DNA of 64,000 nucleotides from Oscillospiraceae bacterium (GCA_019424695.1 JAHYZA010000008.1:72646-136645), one strand, 5' to 3'; shown: positions 1-8,612, counted from the first letter of the stretch. Made by a program: numbers and translations. The notes: generated by a model from the letters alone, not told the origin.

Positions 1-2
1 TC

Positions 3-1235
3 TATACCATGCTGGCCTATGGCCGTCTGGCTAACCTGCTGCTGTATCTGCTTCTTGCCACGGCGGCTGTGGCACTGGCACCGGCGGCGCTGCGCGGACT
101 GTTTGCTTGCGTGACGCTGCTGCCCATGTCGCTGCAGCTGGCCGGCAGCCTTTCTCCGGATGCCGGGGTGCTGGGCACGGTGTTCCTGTTTACGGCGCTG
201 TGCGTGACGCTGCGCATTCACAGGGCAACCCACTGGCAGCTGGTGCTGCTGGTGTTGCTGGCGGCTGCGGTGGCCCCCGCCAAGGCGATTTATCTGCCGG
301 TCATTCTGCTTTGTCTGGCGATTCCGGCTGAGCATCTGGACCCGCGGCGCAATGCGGTCTCCCCAGTGGTCTCCTGGCGCGGCGTGGTGGTCCGTCCGGG
401 CCGCCTGATGCAGGTCGGTATCTTGCTTATGGCTGTTGTGCTGTGGACCATCACCAATCTGTCGGAACTGGTTTATGCGGCGCGTGACATGAACCGGGCA
501 CTGCTTCTGGCCGGCGGTGCCGCAGTCGTCGTGCTGCTGGCGCTGGCCTGCGCACTGTATCTTCGCCTGCGCAAAACGCCGCAGGGATTGCACTGGTTCT
601 ACCGCGGTATTGTGGTCGTGGCGGCTGTGGCCGCGCTGGGCGGGGGATATGTCCTCTCCCACATGGGCGGCGGTTTGACGCCGGATCAGTTGCTGGAAGT
701 GAACCCCAACGGAGATTCCATCTGGACTTTCTCCTTCGGATATATCTGCCGGAATCTGCCCGCGACCCTCAAGCTGCTGCTGCGTACCCTGCCGGAACAG
801 GGCAGCCTGTGGCTGCAGGGTCTGCTGGGCACCACGCTGGGCGAGCCCATCGTATATCGCATCGACGTGAGCTGGCTGCTGGGCATCGGGCTGCTGCTGG
901 CGCTTCTCGTGTCGGCACTGCCGGTGCAGGAAGAAAAAACGTTGCTTACACGCCGCACGGCGTGGGGGACGGTGGGCATCCTGGCCTGTGTGGTGCTGGC
1001 TGTCTTTGCGGCAGCACTCAGCTGGACGCCCATCAATTATCAGACACTGTTCGGTATGCAGGGCCGTTACCTGTTGCCGGTTCTTCCGTTGGCGCTGTTG
1101 CTCGTACACAACGGCCGCCTGCTTATGCTGCGCCGCAGTGCTGCCCATGGAGCGGCACTTGCGGTGGCGATCCTAACTTTGTTGACCCAGCTCCAGGGCT
1201 TCAGCCTGTATGCGTCCTGGCAGCCGGTTTCATAA
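3..1235 (+). CDS. DUF2142-like polytopic membrane protein, 5'-truncated
   Basis: The frame is open to the left edge of the window and no ribosome binding site precedes the first ATG at 9, so the gene almost certainly starts upstream and this is its C-terminal part. About ten hydrophobic segments are visible, separated by short charged loops. The segment near residues 44-54 (LAGSLSPDAGVLG) and the closing stretch with GMQGRYLLPVLPLALLL resemble the DUF2142 family of predicted glycosyltransferase-like membrane proteins often found near surface-polysaccharide genes. The ending QGRYLLPV motif is typical of that family. The substrate is unknown. The family call is from memory of the motif and is moderate in confidence; that it is an integral membrane protein is clear. 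Confidence 0.6.
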   Translation, partial: YTMLAYGRLANLLLYLLLATAAVALAPAALRGLFACVTLLPMSLQLAGSLSPDAGVLGTVFLFTALCVTLRIHRATHWQLVLLVLLAAAVAPAKAIYLPVILLCLAIPAEHLDPRRNAVSPVVSWRGVVVRPGRLMQVGILLMAVVLWTITNLSELVYAARDMNRALLLAGGAAVVVLLALACALYLRLRKTPQGLHWFYRGIVVVAAVAALGGGYVLSHMGGGLTPDQLLEVNPNGDSIWTFSFGYICRNLPATLKLLLRTLPEQGSLWLQGLLGTTLGEPIVYRIDVSWLLGIGLLLALLVSALPVQEEKTLLTRRTAWGTVGILACVVLAVFAAALSWTPINYQTLFGMQGRYLLPVLPLALLLVHNGRLLMLRRSAAHGAALAVAILTLLTQLQGFSLYASWQPVS

Positions 1236-1266
1236 AACTATATTGCATCAGAAAGGAAATACTCCC

Positions 1267-1473
1267 ATGACTGTTACGAAAGATACCATTATCGCCGAAA
1301 TCCTCAACAACGATCCCGCCCAGGGCTGCGTGCCCATCTTCCTGGCTACCGGCATGCACTGCCTGGGCTGCATGGCGGCTCACGGCGAGACCGTAGAACA
1401 GGCATGCGCTGTGCACGGTGTCGATGCTGACGCCCTGGTTGCACAGCTGAACGATTACTTTGCACACCAGTAA
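1267..1473 (+). CDS. DUF1858 redox-disulfide domain protein
   Basis: A 68-residue protein. The ATG at 1267 is preceded by AAAGGAA, and an in-frame upstream extension to 1210 lacks a binding site. It is one DUF1858 domain, the small fold known as the hybrid-cluster-protein-associated redox disulfide domain. The CLGC pair at residues 32-35 is the expected CxxC disulfide, and the following amphipathic helix (ETVEQACAVHGVD) is characteristic. The domain is thought to handle a redox disulfide or bind a ligand; its partner is unknown. The next gene starts inside its last codons, so the two are translationally coupled. Confidence 0.85.
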   Translation: MTVTKDTIIAEILNNDPAQGCVPIFLATGMHCLGCMAAHGETVEQACAVHGVDADALVAQLNDYFAHQ

Positions 1474-2134
1474 TCCGCCGCGGCTGGATGCCCGGCTGGC
1501 AGCTGCCTTTGCCTATGTACGGCCGGGGCATGCTGCCGCGGACATCGGCTGCGACCACGGCAAATTAAGCGCCGCACTGGCGGGCAGCGGTCGCTGCCCG
1601 CTTGTTTTGGCTTGTGACCTTCGTCCCGATCCGCTGGACAAGGCCCGCCGGCGCTGCGCCCCCTATGGCGAACAGGTACAATGCCGACTGGGCAGCGGCC
1701 TTTCGGTGGTACAGCCCGGCGAGGTGGAGGACATCGTTATCGCCGGAATGGGCGCCGAGACCATCATCGAGATTCTCGAGGCGGCCCCCTGGGTGTTTGA
1801 CGCACGGTACAACCTCGTTTTGGTGCCTGCCACCAAACACAGCATTCTGCGCCGCTGGCTGGCGCGCCGCGGGTTCGCCATGATAGGGGAGACTCTCTGC
1901 CAGGCGGCCGGACGCTGGTATGCCGTCATGAACGCGCGGTATGCCGGTACGGAACATGAACCGGATGGCCTGGAATGCCTGTGCGGCAAAACCGGGGGAC
2001 AGGCCGGTTTCGGGGCGTACTGCGCCCAGCAGAACATCAAACTCAAAAAATATCGTCTGGGTCTGGCCCCCGGCACCGAAGCCGATGCGGTGGATGCCCT
2101 GATACAAGAATTGGAGAAACGCTCATGTCTGTAA
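1460..2134 (+). CDS. trmK: tRNA (adenine(22)-N(1))-methyltransferase TrmK
   Basis: A 224-residue class I SAM-dependent methyltransferase predicted to methylate N1 of adenosine 22 in the D-arm of tRNA (YqfN/TrmK family). Motif I is DIGCDHG at residues 28-34, and the family-specific AGMGAE follows at about 95-100. The length fits the family. The chosen start is TTG at 1460, which overlaps the DUF1858 gene by 14 bases; the first conserved residues (RLDARLAAAFAYV) begin a few codons later, so no later start is possible without losing them. The 3' end overlaps the next gene by 10 bases. TrmK followed by a Nif3-like gene is a common Firmicutes arrangement. Confidence 0.9.
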   Translation: MHTSNPPRLDARLAAAFAYVRPGHAAADIGCDHGKLSAALAGSGRCPLVLACDLRPDPLDKARRRCAPYGEQVQCRLGSGLSVVQPGEVEDIVIAGMGAETIIEILEAAPWVFDARYNLVLVPATKHSILRRWLARRGFAMIGETLCQAAGRWYAVMNARYAGTEHEPDGLECLCGKTGGQAGFGAYCAQQNIKLKKYRLGLAPGTEADAVDALIQELEKRSCL

Positions 2135-2883
2135 CGGTACAGGAAATTCTGCAGGAGCTCAAAGCCTTTGCCCCGCCGGAGCTGGCCTGCAGCTGGGACA
2201 ATGTGGGGCTGCTGGTGGACGCGGGACGTCCGGTGGACAAGGTCCTCACGGCGCTGGATATCACCGCCGATGTGGTGCGGGAAGCGGCAGCCACGGGATG
2301 TCAGCTGATCGTCAGCCATCATCCGGTGATTTTTGACCCGATGAAGCACATTTCGTCGGAGGATGTACCCGCCATGCTGCTGCAAAACGGAATTTCGGGC
2401 ATCTGCATGCACACGAACCTCGATGCCGCCCCGGGCGGGGTCAACGACACGCTGGCAGACCTGCTGGGTATTTCCCGGGATGACCGCCGCAATTTTGCGG
2501 AAAACTGTGGCCGCATCGGCACGGTACAGCCCACCACCGCAGCGGCCATTGCCCGGTTCTGTGCAGAAACGCTGCACAGCGGCGTCAAATTTGTGGACAG
2601 CGGCAAACCGGTGACCTGCCTTGCAGAAGTCAGCGGTGGCGGCGGCAGCTATCTGCAGGAGGCCATCGACGAGGGGGCCGACTGTCTGGTGACCGGTGAG
2701 GCAGCCCATCATATTGCGCTGCTGGCAAAACAAAAGGGCGTAGGTCTGGTGGTGGCCGGTCACTGGGGCACCGAGCAGGGCATTGCCGATGTGCTGGCAG
2801 CCCGGCTGCATACGGCATTTCCCCAGCTGGACATTCGCCATGCGGCAGCCGATACCGACCCCTATACCTATCTGAACGTTTGA
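2125..2883 (+). CDS. Nif3-like dinuclear metal center protein
   Basis: A 252-residue member of the Nif3/YqfO family, hexameric rings with a two-metal site. The start is ATG 2125, preceded by TTGGAGAAA inside trmK. Metal-ligand motifs are visible: SHHPVIF around residues 64-70, HTNLD at 96-100 and GHWGTEQG near residue 210. The family has been linked to GTP cyclohydrolase-like hydrolysis and to metal handling, but the physiological role is unsettled. The linker domain present in some homologues is absent, so this is the short form. It overlaps trmK by 10 bases and precedes rqcH by 31 bases. Confidence 0.9.
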   Translation: MSVTVQEILQELKAFAPPELACSWDNVGLLVDAGRPVDKVLTALDITADVVREAAATGCQLIVSHHPVIFDPMKHISSEDVPAMLLQNGISGICMHTNLDAAPGGVNDTLADLLGISRDDRRNFAENCGRIGTVQPTTAAAIARFCAETLHSGVKFVDSGKPVTCLAEVSGGGGSYLQEAIDEGADCLVTGEAAHHIALLAKQKGVGLVVAGHWGTEQGIADVLAARLHTAFPQLDIRHAAADTDPYTYLNV

Positions 2884-2914
2884 TCCCGGCCTGTGAGCCG
2901 GAAGGAGTGACACT

Positions 2915-4669
2915 ATGTCTTTGGATGCCGCAACGCTGGCGCTGGTCGCCGACGAACTGAAGGCGACGCTGCTGGACGCCAAGATCGACAAGATCTTTGA
3001 GCCGACCCGCGATGAAGTGCTGGTGACGCTGCGCACCCGCACCGACACCCACCGGTTGCTGCTGTCAGCCCGCAGCGGTTCGGCCCGCGTCTGCCTGACA
3101 AAAGAATCTTTTGAAAATCCGCTAACGCCCCCGGGATTCTGTATGCTGCTGCGCAAACACCTGACGGGCGGGCGGCTCATTGATCTGCGCCGGGAACCCG
3201 GCGACCGCATCGTTTACTTTGATTTCCGCTGCACCAATGAGATGGGGGACCTTGTCACCAACACACTGGCGGCGGAACTGATGGGGCGGTATTCCAACCT
3301 GGTCCTCGTGCAGGACGGCCGGATCATCGATGCGCTGAAGCGGGTGGACTTTGAGGACAGCGAAGTGCGGCAGCTGCTTCCCGGCCTGCCCTATACCTTG
3401 CCGCCCAAGCCCAACCGGCCGGATTTTCTGGTAACCAGCGCGGCGTCCATGGTGGCGGCTGCCTGCGAAAAGGACCTCCCGGTGGCTTCGGCCCTGGGCA
3501 AGGTTGTGGCGGGCGTGGGGCCCATCGTCGTGCGGGAGGCCGTCTGCCGTGCTTTGGGAGAAACTCCTGCTCTGGCCTGTGACCTGAGCAGCGAGGAACG
3601 CAGCAGGCTGGCCGCTGCGCTCGACGGACTGAAAGACGAGCATACAGCGGGTGGTACGCCCACGGCGGCTCGTTTGCCCCAGCCGGACGGTGTGCCCAAG
3701 CCGGTGGAATTCAGCTTTTTTACACCGCGCCAGTACGGAACCGAAGCGATTCTGACCCAGTATGCCACCTACAGCGAGATGCTGGAGGATTACTATGCCA
3801 CCAAGGATCGCGCTGAGCGTCTGCGGCAGAAGAGCCGGGAACTCTACAAGGCGGTGCACAACATGCACGAGCGTGCGGTGCGCAAGCAGGCTGCCCGGAA
3901 AGAGGAACTGGCCCAGTCGGCCAAGGCGGATACGCTGCGCCTGTACGGCGAACTGCTGCAGGCCAACCAGTGGGCAGTCCGCAAGGGCGACCGGCAGGTC
4001 ACCGTGCAGAACTACTACACCGGCGAGGATGTGACCATCCGCCTGGACCCGCGTCTGGGACCTAACGAGAACGCCCAGAAATATTTCAAGGACTATAAAA
4101 AGAAACAGACCGCTCACGCCATGCTGCAAAAGCTGCTGGTGGAGGGCGAAGCGGAAATCGAGTACCTGGGCACGGTTTTGTATGAAGTGGAGTCTGCGCC
4201 GGGAGAGGCGGCCCTCAATGAGATTCGCGCCGAGCTCAAGAGCCAGGGATATCTGAAGTATTACAAACAGCGGGACCGCAAGCAGAAACCGGCGGATTTC
4301 CTGCGGTATACCTCCAGCGACGGGTTCGAGATCCTGGTGGGCCGCAACAACCTGCAGAACGATAAACTGACGCTGCACACGGCCCGGGGCAAGGACCTGT
4401 GGTTCCACGTGCAGAAGGCGCCGGGCAGCCACTGCGTTGTCATGAGCCACGGCGAGGACATTCCCGATACCACCAGGCAGGAGGCTGCCGAATTGGCGGT
4501 ACTCCATTCCAGCCAGAACGGCGGGGCCAAGGTGGCGGTAGATACCACCGAAGTCAAAAATATCTGGAAGGCCAACGGTGCCAAACCCGGCATGGTGTTG
4601 TACACCGTTTATACCACGGTGTACGTCACACCCCGTCCCGGTCTCGAAGAACAGCTTAAGAAGCGCTGA
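2915..4669 (+). CDS. rqcH: Rqc2 homolog RqcH (NFACT protein)
   Basis: A 584-residue NFACT-family protein, often annotated as fibronectin-binding protein. In Bacillus subtilis, RqcH binds obstructed 50S subunits with peptidyl-tRNA and recruits tRNA-Ala to add C-terminal alanine tails that mark stalled nascent chains for degradation. Visible here are the NFACT-N domain (residues 1 to about 200, opening with SLDAATLALVADEL), a helical coiled-coil region (about 285-450) and the NFACT-R domain (about 455-570) with GRNNLQNDKLT and DLWFHVQKAPGSH. GGAGTGA precedes the ATG. Length is normal. A terminator follows at 4689-4721, closing the run that begins with the DUF1858 gene. Confidence 0.95.
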   Translation: MSLDAATLALVADELKATLLDAKIDKIFEPTRDEVLVTLRTRTDTHRLLLSARSGSARVCLTKESFENPLTPPGFCMLLRKHLTGGRLIDLRREPGDRIVYFDFRCTNEMGDLVTNTLAAELMGRYSNLVLVQDGRIIDALKRVDFEDSEVRQLLPGLPYTLPPKPNRPDFLVTSAASMVAAACEKDLPVASALGKVVAGVGPIVVREAVCRALGETPALACDLSSEERSRLAAALDGLKDEHTAGGTPTAARLPQPDGVPKPVEFSFFTPRQYGTEAILTQYATYSEMLEDYYATKDRAERLRQKSRELYKAVHNMHERAVRKQAARKEELAQSAKADTLRLYGELLQANQWAVRKGDRQVTVQNYYTGEDVTIRLDPRLGPNENAQKYFKDYKKKQTAHAMLQKLLVEGEAEIEYLGTVLYEVESAPGEAALNEIRAELKSQGYLKYYKQRDRKQKPADFLRYTSSDGFEILVGRNNLQNDKLTLHTARGKDLWFHVQKAPGSHCVVMSHGEDIPDTTRQEAAELAVLHSSQNGGAKVAVDTTEVKNIWKANGAKPGMVLYTVYTTVYVTPRPGLEEQLKKR

Positions 4670-4688
4670 AATGTAAATTTTATTACAA

Positions 4689-4721
4689 AGCCACATGCTG
4701 CCTGCGCGGTGTGTGGCTTTT
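4689..4721 (+). terminator. Rho-independent terminator after rqcH
   Basis: An AGCCACAT...GTGTGGCT hairpin followed by a T-run, 19 bases after the rqcH stop. Confidence 0.8.
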
Positions 4722-4722
4722 A

Positions 4723-4731
4723 TGGTATACT
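4723..4731 (+). promoter_or_regulatory. Extended -10 promoter candidate for the WG-repeat lipoprotein
   Basis: TGGTATACT is an extended -10 element (TGN plus TATACT). No good -35 is visible because the upstream sequence is the rqcH terminator hairpin. The following gene starts 41 bases downstream. Confidence 0.45.
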
Positions 4732-4771
4732 GAAGAAAAAAGGTGAACGGTCCCGGAAGGAGGAACACTCC

Positions 4772-5857
4772 ATGAAGCGCTTGCTGTTCGTTATGTTGTC
4801 TGCTGTTGTGCTGGCGGGGTGTACACCTGCGGCCGCTTCCTCCGCCGCAACATCGGAAGCGGCTATGCCTGTAGTGACAACGGCATCCGTGCCTGCATCC
4901 GAACCGACAGCCACACCCGAACCGGGACTGCTCTATGAGGAAATCCGCACCCCGCTGTGCTATGATTCGGTGCCGGCCCGCCCCTGCGAAGGGTATTTCA
5001 CGGTGGAGCAGAACGGCCTGTGGGGATTGATGCGTGCCGACGGAACTGAGCTGCTGCCCTGCAAGGCAACCTCTCCGGTGGGAAAATGTGGTGCGCAGGG
5101 CCACTGGATCTGGTATGCCGCGCTCGGCACGGAAGAATTTGACCGATATGCGGCACAGCTGGAGGCGTCGGGTGACGGCACCCTCTGCGGAGGACACGGC
5201 ACCACGAGCAACAGCTTCTTTTATAATCTGGATGCGCCGGGGCTGGACCGCACGGCCGTCGACCTGGCCGGATTGTACTGTTACCGCCGTAGTGAGCAGG
5301 GAACGGTGATCCCTATGCAGGAGGTGCCGCTGGCGGATCACCTGTGGGCTCTCTATGGAGACTTGCTGCCGGTCTACAGCGCCCATCTGGAGGGTGGGGA
5401 AGGTGACCCCGCTTGGCCCGGCCCGCTGGTGGAGAGCGTTCGCGGTGATGGGGCTCCAATCAAATGGTGGTACATAAGCCGCCAGGGATATGCCAACTTT
5501 ACGTCCGGCTTGGATCAGGCAGGGTGGTTCTTTGAAGAGGCGCTGGCTCCTGTAGAAACGCAGGGGCATTGGGCTTATCTGGACCGGGCGGGGGAGATGG
5601 TGACCGAGGCGGTCTACGATCCGATCTGCGGTGACACGCGGGACGAAACCACCGGTGAGGTACTGCCGGATGCTACTTGGGCGGCACATATGCAGAACGG
5701 CTATGCGGCGGTACGCCGGGAGGATGCCTGGGGGCTGCTGGATGCCAGCGGCGCCGAGGTTGTCCCTTGCGAGAAACAGGGCGTCGCCTGGGAGGGCACC
5801 ACACTCTGGCTCAAGGAAGAGGACGGCTGGCATCGTACTGAACTGCCTTCTGCGTGA
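4772..5857 (+). CDS. WG-repeat lipoprotein
   Basis: A 361-residue predicted lipoprotein. The start is ATG 4772, 7 bases after GGAAGGAGGAA. The signal peptide MKRLLFVMLSAVVLAGC ends in a lipobox (LAGC, modified Cys at residue 17). A Ser/Thr/Ala/Pro-rich spacer of about 35 residues follows. The body has WG-type repeats: NGLWGLMRADGTELLPC near 80-96, GHWAYLDRAG near 265, and DAWGLLDASGAEVVPC near 320. Such repeats occur in bacterial surface proteins of unknown function. The protein is paralogous to the lipoprotein at 62434-63777, sharing repeat order and the ending DGWH...PSA, but it lacks that protein's C-terminal SH3b domain. It appears monocistronic. Function unknown. Confidence 0.75.
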   Translation: MKRLLFVMLSAVVLAGCTPAAASSAATSEAAMPVVTTASVPASEPTATPEPGLLYEEIRTPLCYDSVPARPCEGYFTVEQNGLWGLMRADGTELLPCKATSPVGKCGAQGHWIWYAALGTEEFDRYAAQLEASGDGTLCGGHGTTSNSFFYNLDAPGLDRTAVDLAGLYCYRRSEQGTVIPMQEVPLADHLWALYGDLLPVYSAHLEGGEGDPAWPGPLVESVRGDGAPIKWWYISRQGYANFTSGLDQAGWFFEEALAPVETQGHWAYLDRAGEMVTEAVYDPICGDTRDETTGEVLPDATWAAHMQNGYAAVRREDAWGLLDASGAEVVPCEKQGVAWEGTTLWLKEEDGWHRTELPSA

Positions 5858-6137
5858 AACGGGGACGCCCGTTACAATGAAAAAGCGACGCCGATCGATT
5901 TCAAACCGTATATTCAGCGCGAATAAATACAATTTGTATAGGTCAATGCCGGGTGTCCCGTTGGAGAAAGTACCGGGACGCCGGTATGGTGCGACATCTT
6001 GCTGCTCTGTGTCCAAAGGAAGAAACTGGAGCTGGTGTATAGAAACTGCAAATCTGCCGTTCTGAGGCAAGGACCATCTTATTTCGGCAAAACGCAGAAT
6101 TTTTTCAAAAAAATTTAGAAAATCGCCCAAAAAACAC
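5858..6137. other. Non-coding gap upstream of the rpsJ promoter
   Basis: No convincing gene. A short AACGGG/CCCGTT hairpin lies just after the lipoprotein stop, without a T-run. A second, stronger hairpin at 5949-5984 pairs CCGG...GTCCCG with CGGGAC...CCGG. An AT-rich stretch (6081-6137) precedes the rpsJ promoter and could be an UP-element-like region. Short frames here lack ribosome binding sites. Confidence 0.5.
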
Positions 6138-6166
6138 TTGCAACGCCGGGAAACGTGTGCTATAAT
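6138..6166 (+). promoter_or_regulatory. Main promoter of the ribosomal protein operon
   Basis: TTGCAA, a 17-base spacer and TATAAT, preceded by an A/T-rich tract. It lies about 345 bases ahead of rpsJ, leaving a long untranslated leader, and is the strongest promoter-like sequence before the operon. Confidence 0.85.
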
Positions 6167-6172
6167 CATTCT

Positions 6173-6480
6173 CGGCTGCGAAAGGCTTGGGCGGAATGTC
6201 ACAAGCGTTCTGCGCAAGCCGCGATATGCGTTGATGCGGGAGGTTGCCGTCCGCCAATAGGCAGACGGGTTTTTCCGCGGAGTATGTCCGATCTTAGAAC
6301 CGGGCGAAAGAATTACGGAAACAAAGGGATATGTACGGCGCTGCATTCTGCGGCACGGACCAATGTTCGACTGACTTTGTGATGATTCTTTCCGGGAGAA
6401 CTGTGCAAAACGGTTCACCGGATTTTGTCATGCGAGAAAGTTGAACGCCCGGAAACGTGTGTGATTTATCGGCTCGCCTA
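6173..6480 (+). ncRNA. Structured 5' leader of the S10 operon
   Basis: About 300 untranslated bases between the promoter and rpsJ. Two hairpins are visible. At 6247-6268, a 9-bp arm with one mismatch and an AATA loop is followed by five T, resembling an intrinsic terminator (attenuator). At 6392-6421, CCGG...GAACTG pairs with CGGTTC...CCGG and is followed by ATTTTGT. Such leaders are usual sites of ribosomal-protein autoregulation, but this one could not be matched to a named leader family by eye. Confidence 0.55.
6441..6469 (+). repeat. Promoter-like near-copy of the upstream promoter block
   Basis: AACGCCCGGAAACGTGTG at 6444-6461 matches the spacer region of the main promoter (6142-6159) at 17 of 18 positions, 302 bases further on. 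It is preceded by TTG and followed by TGATTTAT, so it can be read as a weak second promoter (TTGAAC, about 17 bases, ATTTAT) some 40 bases ahead of rpsJ. Confidence 0.5.
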
Positions 6481-6510
6481 AGGCACAAATTTTATTAGGA
6501 GGCGAAAGCA

Positions 6511-6822
6511 ATGGCAGTCAAAGAGAAAATCAGAATTCGTTTGAAGAGCTATGATGCATCCTTGATCGATGCTGCAGCACAGAAGATCGTGGAGACCGCG
6601 AAGCGCACCGGCGCCCGTGTGTCCGGCCCGATCCCTCTGCCCACCGACAAGGAGATCGTCACGATCCTGCGCGCTGTCCACAAGTACAAGGACAGCCGTG
6701 AGCAGTTCGAGACCCGCACTCACAAGCGTCTGATCGACATTCTGAAGCCGTCCAACAAGACGGTCGAGGCTCTCATGAGCCTGCAGCTCCCCGCGGGCGT
6801 TGACATCGAGATCAAGCTGTGA
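6511..6822 (+). CDS. rpsJ: 30S ribosomal protein S10
   Basis: A 103-residue S10, a 30S head protein that in other bacteria also acts with NusB in antitermination. The signature IRIRLKSYDASLIDAAAQ opens the protein and GARVSGPIPLPT follows near residues 34-45. AGGAGGCGAAAGCA precedes the ATG. Length is normal. It is the first gene of the S10-spc-alpha cluster and is separated from rplC by an unusually long 163-base gap that looks structured. Confidence 0.98.
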   Translation: MAVKEKIRIRLKSYDASLIDAAAQKIVETAKRTGARVSGPIPLPTDKEIVTILRAVHKYKDSREQFETRTHKRLIDILKPSNKTVEALMSLQLPAGVDIEIKL

Positions 6823-6823
6823 T

Positions 6824-6970
6824 CGAATCCCTTACATTATAATAGCCGGTACGCGCAGCCGTGATCTGTGAACCGCCGGCACCCGATGTAAGAATCGAGC
6901 ACAACCATCTCGCTGTGAACAAACAGCGGAGAGGTCATGTTGATGGGAAACCACCAACCAATAACCTTTA
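6824..6970 (+). ncRNA. Structured rpsJ-rplC intergenic region
   Basis: The gap contains nested complementarity: CTTACAT (6831-6837) pairs with ATGTAAG (6886-6892), enclosing GCCGG...CCGGC; then a CTC-GCTGT / ACAGC-GAG hairpin with a one-base bulge. Co-transcribed genes here normally sit within 20 bases, so the gap probably carries a cis-acting RNA or processing site. No promoter with a good -35 was found, although a TATAAT occurs at 6838-6843. Confidence 0.45.
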
Positions 6971-6985
6971 CAGGAGGACACAACA

Positions 6986-7618
<633 letters not shown>

Positions 7619-7632
7619 AGGAGGAAAACACA

Positions 7633-8253
7633 ATGGCACAGTTTGATGTCGTCGATATGAACGGCAAGAAGGTTTCCACCGTTGAGCTTTCCGACGCCGT
7701 GTTCGGGATCACCCCGAACGAGAAGGCTGTCCACGAGGCAGTCGTCAACTTCCTGGCCAACCAGCGCCAGGGCACCCAGAACACCAAGATCCGCAAGGAA
7801 GTCCGCGGCGGCGGCAAGAAGCCTTGGCGCCAGAAGGGCACCGGCCATGCTCGCCAGGGTTCCATTCGCGCTCCGCAGTGGACCCACGGTGGTGTTGCCC
7901 TCGGCCCCAAGCCCCGCAGCTACTACTACACCATCAACAAGAAGGTCAAGCGCCTGGCTCTGCTCAGCGCCCTGTCTGACAAGGCTGCCAACGGCAACCT
8001 GATCATCGTCGACAAGATTGCCGCCGATGCGTACAAGACCAAGACCGTGGTTGCTTTCCTGGCTGCTGTGGGCGCCGGCAAGAAGAACCTGATCGTCAAC
8101 GACGCCCTGGATGAGAAGTTCGTCAAGAGCGCCGCCAACATCCCCGGTGTCAAGACCGCCGCGACCGGCGTCAACACCTACGACGTGGTCAACGCCGACA
8201 AGCTGATCCTCAGCGTGGACGCCGCCAAGAAACTTGAGGAGGTATATGCGTGA
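7633..8253 (+). CDS. rplD: 50S ribosomal protein L4
   Basis: A 206-residue L4/L1e-family protein that lines the exit tunnel. The tunnel-loop signature GGGKKPWRQKGTGHARQGS is at about residues 58-76. In gammaproteobacteria L4 represses the S10 operon through its leader; whether this L4 acts on the structured leader or on the gap before rplC is not known. AAGGAGG precedes the start. Its stop overlaps the rplW start (TGATG). Confidence 0.98.
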   Translation: MAQFDVVDMNGKKVSTVELSDAVFGITPNEKAVHEAVVNFLANQRQGTQNTKIRKEVRGGGKKPWRQKGTGHARQGSIRAPQWTHGGVALGPKPRSYYYTINKKVKRLALLSALSDKAANGNLIIVDKIAADAYKTKTVVAFLAAVGAGKKNLIVNDALDEKFVKSAANIPGVKTAATGVNTYDVVNADKLILSVDAAKKLEEVYA

Positions 8254-8546
8254 TGAAATTCGCACAGGACATCGTTCTCGCCCCCGTCATCACCGAGAAC
8301 TCCATGGCTGGTCTGGCCGATAAGAAGTACACCTTCAAGGTTGCCACCGACGCCACCAAGATCGACATCGCCAAGGCGGTGGAAGAACTCTTCGGCGTCA
8401 AGGTCGCCAAGGTCAACACCATTTCCGTGCGCGGCCGTTATCGCCGCCAGGGCATGCACGCCGGCTACACTGCCAAGAGCAAGAAGGCCATCGTGACCCT
8501 GACTCCCGACTCCAAGGAGATCGAGTTCTTCAACAGCATGGTCTGA
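8253..8546 (+). CDS. rplW: 50S ribosomal protein L23
   Basis: A 97-residue L23, which sits at the tunnel exit and docks SRP and trigger factor. The ATG at 8253 shares a base with the rplD stop; a GTG at 8250 is the only in-frame alternative. TGAGGAGG precedes it. Recognisable features are APVITENSM at the start and NTISVRGRYRR near the centre. A 102-base gap with three consecutive hairpins separates it from rplB. Confidence 0.96.
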   Translation: MKFAQDIVLAPVITENSMAGLADKKYTFKVATDATKIDIAKAVEELFGVKVAKVNTISVRGRYRRQGMHAGYTAKSKKAIVTLTPDSKEIEFFNSMV

Positions 8547-8552
8547 TGACCC

Positions 8553-8612
8553 CGGCAGGTCTCCTGCCGTTCAGAACCCCGCCGAGGGGTTCGCTTATGG
8601 GGATATGACCCC
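8553..8612 (+). ncRNA. Triple-hairpin element between rplW and rplB
   Basis: Three back-to-back hairpins: CGGCAGG/CCTGCCG (8553-8569, 3-base loop), GAACCCC/GGGGTTC (8574-8592, 5-base loop) and GGGG/CCCC (8599-8612, 6-base loop), the last followed by GATAAAAATT. All three stems are perfect. The element sits 37 bases ahead of the rplB start and could be an RNA processing, stability or autoregulatory site. Confidence 0.6.

Noticed and set aside
3122..6418. 1098-residue minus-strand open frame across rqcH, the lipoprotein and the rpsJ leader
   Set aside because: It is antisense to well-supported genes, has no domain or binding site, and arises from GC-rich codon bias.
6800..6843. TTGACA and TATAAT near the rpsJ stop as a possible internal promoter
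   Set aside because: The hexamers are 32 bases apart, far from the 16-18 needed, and TTGACA is within rpsJ coding sequence.
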